DNA of 34,105 nucleotides from Larix sibirica (taxonomy: Eukaryota > Streptophyta > Pinopsida > Pinales > Pinaceae): NCBI GenBank assembly GCA_004151065.3, contig NWUY0304710589.1, forward strand, positions 1-34,105, given 5' to 3'. A program made the position numbers and the translations under genes. Shown piece after piece: positions 23,841 through 32,907 of the stretch; positions within the stretch are counted from its first letter, which is position 1, and every line of letters starts with the position of its first letter. The notes under the pieces are model-generated. The model had not been told where the DNA came from. It did no database searches and saw nothing but the letters and a program-made list of their open reading frames with translations.

Positions 23841-25225
23841 TTATATAGCAGTACCCAGCCAGCCACTAAGCGATTCATTAAGCAAATGGTTTTTAAGGGA
23901 TAAAGCACTCAATTCACAAAAGTTGGGTAAAGCACGAAGTGGTAAAAAGTGAAGGTTGGTAGCATGCATGGCACAAACATGAATCTTTCCAGCATATAAA
24001 GGTCCTTCCTATCCTAGCAATGCCATATTAATTAATAACTAGTATCTGGCCGGGTAAAGTCCCTCCAACAATAGCAATAGTGCCATACCTACTCAACTAA
24101 GATTGCTAAAGCAAGTGTGGGCCTGTGAATGCTGCTGTATGGAAGGCAGCCCAACAGCTCTATTGGAAACCGGTGCAACGCTCGCTGTTTGGGGCATTAA
24201 AAAGGTAAGGAGTAAAGTTGGTGAAATAGGTGGGTTTTTGGTAAGAGTAAATCTAAAGGAAAGTAGGCAGCTGAGTAAAGGGATTTATCTAAATAATATC
24301 CAAACTAGCGTATATTTCAATGTACCAAGAAATAAAATATATAAAGGCCCTATATTTCAAGTTGAGGCACGGAATTATATTCCCATCTGAAAAAGGTACA
24401 AGGGGCACCAAGTTTGGAAGGGTGGTTTAAAAAGAATAACAATAAGAAAGAAGGTTGTTATCAAGAATAGTTCCGTCGCATATTCCACAAAAGGTTCGGT
24501 GGAGGGATCAACCAGTAATCTGGGTACGGATCTGTCCTCTCATTTGATGGCTAGTATAAAACTTTCAGGGTATGGGAGGAATGTATGACCACCTTAACCT
24601 AATTGTAACTTTCATTCGATGTCGTCCGCCAAAGGGAGGGGGCCACCTAATCATATCCCATACAAAGTTTATAAAGAAGAGCCCAGTATAACAACATGTA
24701 TCCATCCATATCTAAATCTAATAAAGATATAACGACGTATATAAATACTTGAAAAGGTTCAGGTCTCAAGAAGAGCGTCTCCATATAACCTCCCCTCGTC
24801 CGATCAAGCAATAGACGACCAGCTATGCCGGTTGGTCCGTGTCAATTTGAAAAAGCTTATTAAATGCGGTTTTGAAAAAGTGAACCCTCATGTTGAGTGG
24901 GTCGTAGGCATAATCCCCATCCACCGGGTTTTATAACTCTCATTTTTATTTATCCAAATCTCTGCGATCCTGCATTTAAGGTCAAATTCCTTCCATCCGA
25001 TCCAACGCGCTGTAAGTTTGGGGATTCCTAAGTGAGGCAGGCAGTCATAAGTTCAGGCAAGTAAGCATCTAAATCAATTTCTAGGAACGCTGTCTTCATT
25101 CATAACTAGTATCTGTCCGGGATTTGCCTGTCCTCCCAACAATAGAAATAGTGCCGCCTACTACCCACTGAGCATTCCTCCCTCCATCCAGCAAGTGTTT
25201 TCGAACGCCCGTGAATGCTATTAAG
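23841..25225. repeat. Gene-free with two collinear copies of an ACTAGTATCTGGCCGGG element
   Basis: About 24030-24140 and 25102-25220 share, in order, ATAACTAGTATCTG[GT]CCGGG, CCAACAATAG[CA]AATAGTGCC, AGCAAGTGT and GTGAATGCT. A third, partial relative lies at about 30565-30630 (GTGATTCATTAAGCAAGC and onward), matching also 23869-23900. The 95-codon frame at 24103-24390 shows no known domain. Confidence 0.55.
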
Positions 25226-25336
25226 ATAGGTGAGCCGGTCTGGTTAGTACACATTCCATGTGGTTGGTAGCACTAAAATGAAAGGCAAGGTGGTTACCGC
25301 TGGTACTACCTATATTTTTATGTCTCACACTATATG

Positions 25337-25408
25337 AGCTGAGAAATGGAATCGAACCATTACAAAAACTGTCTGAAAGTTTTATTATGACCGTTTCAAT
25401 ATCCCAGC
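25337..25408 (-). tRNA. tRNA-like gene, cloverleaf with CAG in the anticodon position
   Basis: The minus strand folds into a 72-nt cloverleaf. A 7-bp acceptor stem (GCTGGGA with TCTCAGC, one G-T pair) is followed by TA at positions 8-9. The D-arm is weak, with a GG in the loop. A perfect 5-bp anticodon stem (AAACT/AGTTT) carries the loop TTCAGAC. The variable loop has 4 nt. A perfect 5-bp T-stem (AATGG/CCATT) carries the loop TTCGATT. Position 33 is T, so the anticodon would be CAG (Leu), but the short variable arm is unlike a usual Leu tRNA, so the identity is open. It lies about 220 bases downstream of the LSU rRNA 3' fragment on the same strand, a common organellar arrangement. The weak D-stem leaves it unclear whether it is functional. 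Confidence 0.55.
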
Positions 25409-25629
25409 CTGAAAGATGACTCATAGGCTAAATCTTGTTTAACGCTATTTAACTATGGCCAATTGACCATGACTGTTCTTATCAGGTTTACTTCTTCTAT
25501 TTATCAGTTATTATTGGTCTTGGACCTTCCTACGTATTTAACGTTAGCGTTGAGCCATCCTTATCCCTATAGTTAATGTATATGTCTCCGTGTCCTGAAC
25601 TTCAAAAAAGGATGAGTAGTATTGTAATG

Positions 25630-25960
25630 CCAAGTCGATAAGTACATTAGTGCCACTAAGCTACGAACCTGACAGTTTATACACATGTGACCTATTAATA
25701 ATAGGTAATATTCCTCTTACTATGCTTAACCAAATTAGTAAAACAGGCAGTCTCCAATGACGAATTTCGCGCTTATATGCCTTCAGCGCCTATCACTTAG
25801 ATATTGAGCTACCCAGCGCTACCAAGTTTTATACATAAATAACTTTTACACCATGGATATCCGGGCCATAGCATGTCCTTTCGCACTAAGGGCCAACACA
25901 TGCAAGTGCACCTCATTCAATACAATGTAAGATTACTATGTATGCAGGATGATAGTTACC
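25630..25960 (-). rRNA. 3' end of a large-subunit rRNA (partial, divergent)
   Basis: The minus strand aligns by eye with the last part of bacterial-type 23S rRNA. Landmarks in order: the sarcin-ricin loop as TTAGTGCGAAAGGACA (about 25875-25889; E. coli TAGTACGAGAGGACC), then CGCTGGGTAGC. Next is the helix GCGCT-GAAGGCATATA-AGCGC (25769-25789; E. coli GTGCT...AGCAC), in which both sides have changed and pairing is kept. It then reaches TAATAGGTCACATGTGTATAAA and CGTAGCTTAGTGGCACTAAT (about 25642-25665), the counterpart of the E. coli 3' end GTTGAGCTAACCGGTACTAAT. Compensatory changes imply it evolved under rRNA constraint. The upstream LSU domains are not found beyond about 25960, so this is a fragment. 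It is clearly more diverged than I would expect for a slowly evolving plant mitochondrial rrn26. Confidence 0.75.
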
Positions 25961-27225
25961 TATTATATGGCCTAGGATTAACATATTGACTAAGCAGAGG
26001 AGTATATGGAGAGGTCTTAGGATTAATGGCATTTTATATTAAGGGTTACATTGCACATGGGATATATATTGCATATGATAGGTACATATATATTTTTATA
26101 GTATCACCTAGTAAGGCAAGTACTATTACAATGGGATTATAGGCCTTTAAGACCACCACCTGAGCCATTAAGATATCATAGTGAGATACAGAATTGATGC
26201 ACTTAGGTGGCTAGGAATAGAAATGAAAAATACATGGCTGATAGAGTAATAAGTTTATAGAGCATAGGGTAATTTGGTTACTAGATATGGGCCTAAGCTA
26301 GCAGGGCATGGAGTTAGTTGAAAGGTTAAGATGTAAGGCAAAAGATGAGGTTGGGGTAGGTGTGGTGTCATTATTAGAGCTAGGCTTGACAAAAGTAAGG
26401 TATGTGGTAGAAAGATATTTAGGTAGCCTTATAGAGGATGGATATTTAGACCTTGGAAATTAGAATTACATAAAGGATCTCTAGGGGAGAGGCCACATAT
26501 TATAGTGTGAGCGGAATATTGAGGATAGACCAAAGGATATAAGATGGAGACCAAGGCGCGAAGCCCAAACTCTGGACACAAAACCACACACACGAACTTA
26601 GGTCAAATTAAATGTAAACATATAAAACTAATATGATGTAAAATGTTTTGAATGTAGAGGCTTTTAATAAGTGGAGAGTGGGCGTTGAGAGTAACCAAGC
26701 TGAATTAGACCACCTACATACTGAGGTAATGGCATTTTGGAGTAGGATTAATCAACTATAGGTAGCGCAATAGACAAGGGATGGGCCTACTAATCCTATG
26801 TAACTACAATAAATTATTACTTACAGGGATGATAAGATTAATAGACTGAGATACATTATAAAAGATAGGGACATATATATTACTGAGTTGTAACTATCTT
26901 TAGCTTAGACTAGTAAGGTTATACAGGAATAAGCTTAGACATAGAGAGAGGTTCAGGTATTAGTAAGGACAACAACATAAGTGATACCTCTTTTACATAA
27001 TATAGCTTAACCTATGAGAATACAGATAGGACCTAAAGGATCTAGAAAGGTGATGCCTTTTAAATTGGATCAAACAATGAGATGGCATGAGACAAATAAA
27101 AGTACATTACTAGGTGTTATTATGGTGAGGGATAAAGTATTATAACGAGTAAAGTAAAAGAGACAGTGTTAAGAGGCCAAGATATAAGTGCTTATAGTAT
27201 AAAGGGATTCTAATTATACTAAGGA
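25900..27225 (+). pseudogene. C-poor block with two stop-interrupted reading frames, possibly gag-like
   Basis: Two protein-like frames. The first (about 25900-26665) contains well-formed segments such as GEVLGLMAFYIKGYIAHG and GVGVVSLLELGLTKVRYVV, with TAG, TAA and TGA scattered through it. The second, one frame over (about 26633-27200), starts near two ATG codons and has about 17 in-frame stops, all TAA or TAG. If these stood for Gln, the middle would read as a charged, heptad-like coiled coil (around DDKINRLRYIIKDRD) resembling a retroelement gag or a structural protein. The plus strand is poor in C (about 71 C in the 600 bases from 26641) and clearly richer in G. I recognise no family with certainty. 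The 5' end overlaps the antisense rRNA fragment, so the true left boundary is probably nearer 25960. Confidence 0.35.
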
Positions 27226-27274
27226 TTTAGCTTCTTGACGAAGCAATGTATAGACCTGGTGACACTAGTCATGG

Positions 27275-29660
27275 TATAAAGGTGATTCTACTTACTTGAT
27301 CTGCTGATGTTAGTGGTGCTAGTACTGGATCTGCTATACTAGGAATGCCCTTGCATCTTGGTCATTATGCTTTATATAAGATGCTGCTTCTATAGCTACT
27401 GGTGCCTTTGCTTCTCTTGCGACTGACTTTGCTCCTGCTTATTCTTCAACCGGATAAACTTGGTAAGCTGCCGGATCCACGGTATAATAAACTTACTATA
27501 CTTTGGCTGAACCAACTGAATCATTCGCTTATTTTACTGCTTTAACCATATCTGTATCTGCACCTGTATCTACACCTGTACCCACACCTGAACCTGCGTC
27601 CTTTGCCTCTGTCTCCGGGACTGGTGGAACTTAACGAGGCGCTGGCTTTCGTCTATATATTATATAAAGGATGCTAGGCAAACTGCTGCTGGGTCCATCT
27701 ATTAATTAAATAAACAACGGCTTAATATGCTTACTCAACAAAATAAACAGACTTGGCTGCGTAATCACCCGTATCAGCTTTGGCTTCATCGACATAATCA
27801 CCCGAATCAACAACTGCTGACTCAACTGCTGGATCCACTTTTGCTAAAATAAAAGAAACTACTGCTTCAACGACTGGATCAACTACAGGATCAGAAACGA
27901 CTGCTTTTTTTACTGTTGCTAAATTTACAGAAGCGACTTAATCTACTGCTTCCTCGGCTAGACCAACAACTATATATGAAACTAGTAGGTAAACTGCCTA
28001 TGCTGCTGCTACGAGGTAAACTGGATATAATGGAACTGGGTCTCGATCTCGCTCTCGAAAGGGTGAATCTGGATCTGGTTATGTATCTGTACGATATGCT
28101 GGCTTAGATAGATGTCTGGCTCGCTGATATGGCGGGGGTGTAAAGTCGGAACAGGGTATCTAATATGTGCAAAACCCGGAACAGGGTAGAATGCGCGTTA
28201 AGTCGGAACAGGTAGGTATAAGTGGATATTCTGTTATCTCCACCGGCTACCACATGCTATAGATGTACCAAAACCCGGAACAGGATAGTAGCGGCTGGGT
28301 GGACACTATTTATGTACAAAAAGTATCTACACGCAAGGATGTGCAAAAACCCAGAAAACTAAACTCTGGCTATAAAACAGGGAGGTATAAGTGGATATTG
28401 GATCTACACGGATGCTACTGGATATAGATATGGGCAAGATGGTGTTGCTTAATCTGGACCTGGAACTGGGTATGTAACTAGAATAGATGCTGTTGGATTT
28501 GGAACCATGCGAAGGTAAGCTGCAGGGTATGGCTTTAGATCACGAAGGTCTGGCTCTGGTGCTACCTTAGCTACTGGTGGTACCTCTACCTCTCTGCTTC
28601 AGCTTTAGCTTCCACTTGGTTAACAGGTGCTTATTCAACCCAGGCTACTAGCTTTACCTTTGCTAGTTTTTTTATCGATAGGCTATGGATCTTGGCCTGG
28701 TCCCAGTACTGGTGCTGCTCCTGCATCTCGATCTGCTACTACGGGTACTGCTCGTGCAGCTTGAACAACAGATGGAAGGGATGCACGTAATGGATCTATG
28801 GGCTCTGTCACTCGATCTGCTTATGTTAGCGGTGCTACTACCACTGAATAAGCTGCTGCTCTTGGTGCTACTGATGATGGTTATACTGATGGTAGTGGAT
28901 CGACTGTTGCTACTATTGGTGCTGGTCCTGCTTCTAAACGGGATCGTCTTCTGCACAATCTACTGAATGAACTGCTGAATAAACAGCTTCATTAACGGCT
29001 TAGTAAACGGCTTAATCTGCTCCATCAACAGAATTGACAGGATCAACCAATGGATAAACTGCTACACGGTAGCTTTATGGCTGTCCTAGATCTGGCTTTA
29101 TTACTTGGATAGCTGGCTTTGGCGTTGGCTGGCTTAGATATAGCTATGGCTGGCTGGGAAGGGTAACTTGTGAGTTTGGTCGTGTAGGCTCTTACCCTGA
29201 TACATTTGCTCTTGGCTTTGCTCCTATCTTTGCTTTCACTGCTGGATCATTTACTGACTACGGGTAAACGAGGTAAACTGCTCTTACTACTGATGCTTTT
29301 ATAATTGGTACTGCAACCCTAGTTTCTGCCACCTACGCTGCTGCTTCCCCTGCTACTGGGTTTCGATCTGGGTCAATAAACTCTGCAATTGGCGTAGCAC
29401 GGATATAAAAAAACTAGTATAAGGGATAAACAGGTTAAACCACGGCATATGGATCCGTTTCCGGGAACTCTACTACTGGTGATGCTTCAACGACAACTGG
29501 CACTATGGCCTTGGAATGGGCGGGTCTTTCTCTTGCTTCAATTGAAACTGGACCAATTGCAAGTGGAACCGGATCTGCTACTGGTGGTTCAAGATAAAGC
29601 GCCTCTGTCCCCGTCATATGCTAGTTATGAATCAATTGGTTATGGTGCCCGCTTAGTGCT
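27275..29660 (+). repeat. Triplet-phased repeat, locus E (largest)
   Basis: About 2.4 kb in which long stretches keep one codon-like vocabulary (GCT, ACT, TCT, GGA, GGT, TAT, CGA, TAA), drifting between frames through small indels. Examples: DAASIATGAFASLATDFAPA near 27390, the TCT/CGA run GSRSRSRKGESGSGY near 28035-28080, and GSGSTVATIGAGPA near 28890-28935. The complementary 93- and 94-codon frames at 28672-28966 are two readings of one repeat. The 63-codon frame at 27916-28107 is likewise a by-product. No start, ribosome signal or domain is visible. It may be a repeat array or the ruins of a low-complexity gene. Confidence 0.6.
28143..28410 (+). repeat. GGAACAGG repeat array inside locus E
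   Basis: Interrupts the triplet repeat. AAACCCGGAACAGGGTA, CAAAACCCGGAACAGGATA and AGTCGGAACAGG occur at about 28144, 28171, 28200 and 28268. A larger unit, AGGTATAAGTGGATATT, occurs at about 28211 and 28382. ATGTGCAAAA and ATGTACAAAA start several units. Confidence 0.7.
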
Positions 29661-29689
29661 GCGAGTCCAGGTGGATCGATGGGTGCCCG

Positions 29690-29761
29690 CTTCGGGATGC
29701 GGATTCGAACCGCAACCATTCGGTTCCTAGCCGATCGAGGTCACCGTTTCTATATCCCGTC
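29690..29761 (-). tRNA. Degenerate tRNA-like element related to the one at 25337
   Basis: The 72-nt minus-strand sequence has the same layout and spacing as the tRNA at 25337-25408. It shares GGGATAT.GAAACGGT across the acceptor/D-arm and has a perfect T-stem (TGCGG/CCGCA) with loop TTCGAAT. The anticodon stem has four good pairs around the loop CTAGGAA, giving AGG (Pro) if read directly. The acceptor has five good pairs and two mismatches, and the D-stem is poor. It is either a decayed tRNA or a t-element-like hairpin; function is doubtful. Confidence 0.35.
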
Positions 29762-31914
29762 AACGAGGGAATAGGGGGGTGCCCCAAAACAAGGGAGTCT
29801 GGCCCGAAAAGAAGAGCGTTGTACCTCCTAAGCATGAATCAAGTAAGTGTTTTTTAGTTCTCGAAGGGGAATGCTCTGCTCTAAGTTAAGGTAATGGAGC
29901 CAGCCAATGGTAGCGGATCCAGCAGCAAAGGTAGCAGCATAAGAGGTAGGTTTATAAATCCCTTACTTAGTAGCAACAAATCCAGTGTCATACCCCGTTG
30001 ACTCAGTGAAAGCACATCTTTGATCCATTTGGGTTCTGAACTCCCTTTTGTATTGAGCCAAATTTAAGAATTCCTCAATTTCTTTTTACTGAGGCACGGA
30101 GTGGGGGCGGTGCTCGGAAACTTTGTAGGAATGAAGCGGGGTATATGTACCTGCCCGAAATGCCATATATAAATGGTATAGATAAAGAACATATATATCT
30201 ATATATACCTGCGCGATATAATACGGTTCAGCTTCATAATAAGGAAAATCCCGATATGAAAAGGCATCTCAGGTTGGGGGGGCAGGGCAACCAGGTCAGG
30301 TATTCAGGTGGGCAGGTAATATGCTAACGCTTAAGTAAAGGTAGTTGAAATGCTATGCCATCCACGCTTGCTATCCCACCTGTATAAGTATATAGCTATA
30401 CCTCCTAAGCGCATTCATGAAGGCAAGTACCCGCCCGTGCACTTACTACTTACTCCTGTATTGTCTATACAAAGTTAAGGTCTGTGGGCCGGTGATATGG
30501 TGGTAAAAGGTAGTCTGAACCCGTCCGTCCTTAGAAGAGAAGGGGTAAATAGCAGGAAGTACCAACTAAGTGATTCATTAAGCAAGCAAGTGTTTGGTAA
30601 TTGAATGCTGGCTGGTGCTGATCTATTGAACACCCGTGCACCAATGCTCCTCTATGTGAAGCCCTTCAATGCATGCAACCCAATGCTGTAAGTCTAAGTA
30701 AGGAAGGAAGGCAGTAAATATAGGTTTTTAAGGTGGGTTCGTAGAGTAGGAAACACATAAGTAAATACAAGTGGGGTAAAGGTAATATGAATGGTTATAT
30801 AAGTGCTAACCCAAACCCGTCCGTACAATATATCTCTGTAGTAAGGCAGTATATAATGCAAGAGGGCAGTTCCGTTCCCACGATTGACTGGTGGGTGGTT
30901 CCTGTCCAACTGGTTCTATTGTAGGCAGAGAAAGTAAATAGCAATGTTTAGCCCACGCACGCATCCAAGCAAGCAAGCGCTTTTTTCCAAGATTGTCTGG
31001 CTGTCTGTATTGACTCAATCCAAGCAGTAGTAAAAGGCTTAGCCCCACTACTAACAGTAGCTGGCTTACTAACCGACCAATTGTTGCTCTTCCTAGATTG
31101 ATGGTTTATGGGACTACGCCTTATTGCGCTTGGACTACCTGAGCTGCGTTGTGTGCCTCCTAAACCCTTCTTCCGCTTGGCTGGGTTGCTCCTACCTAAC
31201 CTTGGGGCTTGGATCCAGCAGCAGAGGCGGGGGCTGCAAATTACTTAGGCTTTTTTACCTTCCGTAGTAAGTTCGATAATGATGCCAACCAGGACCATAT
31301 CGTGCATTTTCTTATATAAAAAATAGCCTTTCAGAACGACCAACCTTGCCGACTCATTATTGGTCAGAAAACGTTTTCCTCTCTTTTTCACGATCTGTTT
31401 AACGAGAATATTTTAGGAGAACCTCGTGCTTATTTGCTTGCTCTAACGAAGGAAAAGGCTTATGGGCTTACTCTGGCTTGCCAACAAATGGGATTAGAGG
31501 CGGCTTGCCAACAACACCTAGCTGTGTCACCTTCGTTAGTGCCCAACCTTATACGAGTATTAGTATAACCTAAGGCAAGGATATTTAGTAGTAGTTACTG
31601 GTATAGTAGTTCCTGTACGATTATTAGTTATCCTAAGGCGGGTATCCCCACTGACCCTGTACAATAATTTTTGACTAAGGTAGGAATTAACCGAACGAAG
31701 GAAGGGTCTTACGCTAAAGGGGAGTCCACGTACTACTATTACCGGTACTCGTAAAATGGTTCGGGGAAATAAAACTACCCCCGTACCCCGTACCTCGTTC
31801 GACTATTGGGCAATACCCCCTTTACCCCGTATATGACCGGTACCGGTTGGATGCATTAGCTACCCAGCTTGGTTAGCCAAACACGAGCTGGCTAAACATG
31901 TGCTTGCATAGAGA
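29762..31914. other. Gene-free; small repeats
   Basis: No gene recognised. About 29900-29990 on the minus strand carries a short piece of the Ala/Thr vocabulary (SYAATFAAGSATIG). GGCTTGCCAACAA recurs at about 31480 and 31502. TACGAGTATTAGT / TACGATTATTAGT recurs at about 31551, 31616 and 32104. A 12-bp perfect palindrome, ACCGGTACCGGT, lies at 31836-31847. Confidence 0.3.
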
Positions 31915-32045
31915 AAGTATACTGGATAAACTGGGGCTTTAACCAAGTTGCCTCCTCCAACTGGAGCTTTAACCTTTGAATCCCCGGAGGGGACACTAAG
32001 CCCTCCCAGTAGCCTAACTGGGACTGCAGCAAAAGTAAAAAGCAA
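31915..32045 (+). repeat. Triplet-phased repeat, locus G (short)
   Basis: About 40 codons of a Thr/Gly/Pro/Ala-type frame (TGALTKLPPPTGALTFESPEG, one TAA near its start), with ACTGGGGCTTTAACC and ACTGGAGCTTTAACC as an internal repeat. The antisense 61-codon frame at 31860-32045 is a by-product. Confidence 0.45.
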
Positions 32046-32544
32046 CCGGTACCCAAACTATAGTAACGTGAACCATGGCTTGCTTGGCTAACTCACTGAC
32101 CTGTACGAGTATTAGTTGCTGGCTGAGAGCTCCCTCCCTGTACGATTAACCTGTCTCATATAAGGCTGGGATTACACTAGCCAACTGATTGATTGATTAA
32201 ACTGTATCACCTCAAGCAAGTAGCTAGAGTTGCTGGGCTTATAAGCCCTCCCTCGCTGCTACTGCTGGGGTCATATATATCCTTCCTCGCTAACGTTCGG
32301 TTATACCTTTCGAGGCTATTGAACCTGATTCTCCTGCATCCCCTCTAGTAGCCAACATGGAGGAAGTGGACTATTTCAAAAACCTTCCTTATGACTCCTA
32401 TCGATATCTTTTCTTTCGTTGCTAATCCACTAGTAAGTAAGCTTATCCCTGGGGCGTGAGTTTCGGTACCTGACTAGACACTCGATTGATCGAATAAAGA
32501 CACGGCGAGAGGAGAAAAGGAAATTAGAGAGACGACCGAGCGAA
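32046..32544. other. Gene-free, downstream of atp9
   Basis: No gene recognised in the 3' flank of atp9. No obvious terminator hairpin was found directly after the stop codon. Confidence 0.3.
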
Positions 32545-32772
32545 CTAGAAGACAAAGAGAATGAGGAAGGCCATCATCAGTGCGAACAGGGCAATGGCCT
32601 CGGTCAAAGCAAAGCCTAAGATCGCATATCCAAACAGTTGCTTAGCTAACGACGGATTTCTAGAGACGGCGTGTATTAACGAACTAAATACGTGTCCAAT
32701 ACTTACTGCAGCTCCGGCTAATGCTATTGTTGCTGCTCCTGCTCCGATCAATTTCGCAGATTCCAATAACAT
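32545..32772 (-). CDS. atp9: ATP synthase F0 subunit c (subunit 9)
   Basis: Encodes the 75-residue proteolipid of the proton-translocating c-ring in mitochondrial F1Fo ATP synthase (inner membrane). Two transmembrane helices are clear. Helix 1 (about 8-33) carries the glycine-rich face [10 protein letters not shown]. The polar loop holds R38-N39-P40 (SRNPSLAKQ). Helix 2 (about 47-72) holds the essential proton-binding Glu58 in [12 protein letters not shown]. The protein ends ILFVF before TAG. Start: the ATG at 32772 gives [10 protein letters not shown], one residue longer than the usual plant MLEGAK start. The frame is open a further 45 codons upstream to 32907, but that extension looks non-conserved. 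Oddities: Ser24 replaces a helix-1 glycine, His27 replaces Asn, Ala35-Val-Ser37 replaces Ser-Val-Ala, and MLLES replaces MLEG. Leu/Phe positions edited from Ser/Pro codons in many plants are already encoded in the DNA. No gene lies near enough to suggest co-transcription. Confidence 0.97.
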   Translation of the reverse strand: MLLESAKLIGAGAATIALAGAAVSIGHVFSSLIHAVSRNPSLAKQLFGYAILGFALTEAIALFALMMAFLILFVF

Positions 32773-32907
32773 AGAGGACCTAAGATTACATGAATGCAAT
32801 AATGGATAAACGAACGCGATACTCTTCTTTCCTGCCGTGAGAGAACTCCACAAGCGAGGGTAATTTATTGCAATTTTATTCCCGTTTTCCTGATCTGACA
32901 AAGACAC

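Noticed and set aside
24103-24390. A 95-codon plus-strand ORF.
   Set aside because: No domain, signal or family resemblance, and it overlaps one copy of a dispersed repeat.
24700-24935. A plus-strand stretch with readings such as LKKLIKCGFEKVNPHVEW, suspected to be a broken mitochondrial gene.
   Set aside because: No match to any mitochondrial ribosomal, maturase or respiratory protein I could recall; it is short and frame-broken.
28672-28966. Complementary long ORFs on both strands (Leu/Val-rich plus, Ser/Arg/Thr-rich minus).
   Set aside because: Both are alternative readings of the same triplet repeat and stay open because of its composition.
29755-30117. A minus-strand frame with KEIEEFLNLAQYKREF and SYAATFAAGSATIG, interrupted by TAA and TAG.
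   Set aside because: It looks coding in places but matches no family I know, and the interruptions are compatible with chance.
31097-31567. A plus-strand frame with an 81-codon stop-free end and a protein-like look (for example RAYLLALTKEKAYG), extendable upstream through one TGA and three TAA codons.
   Set aside because: Stops are not fewer than chance would give, no domain is recognisable, and stop-free runs of this length are expected several times in 34 kb over six frames.
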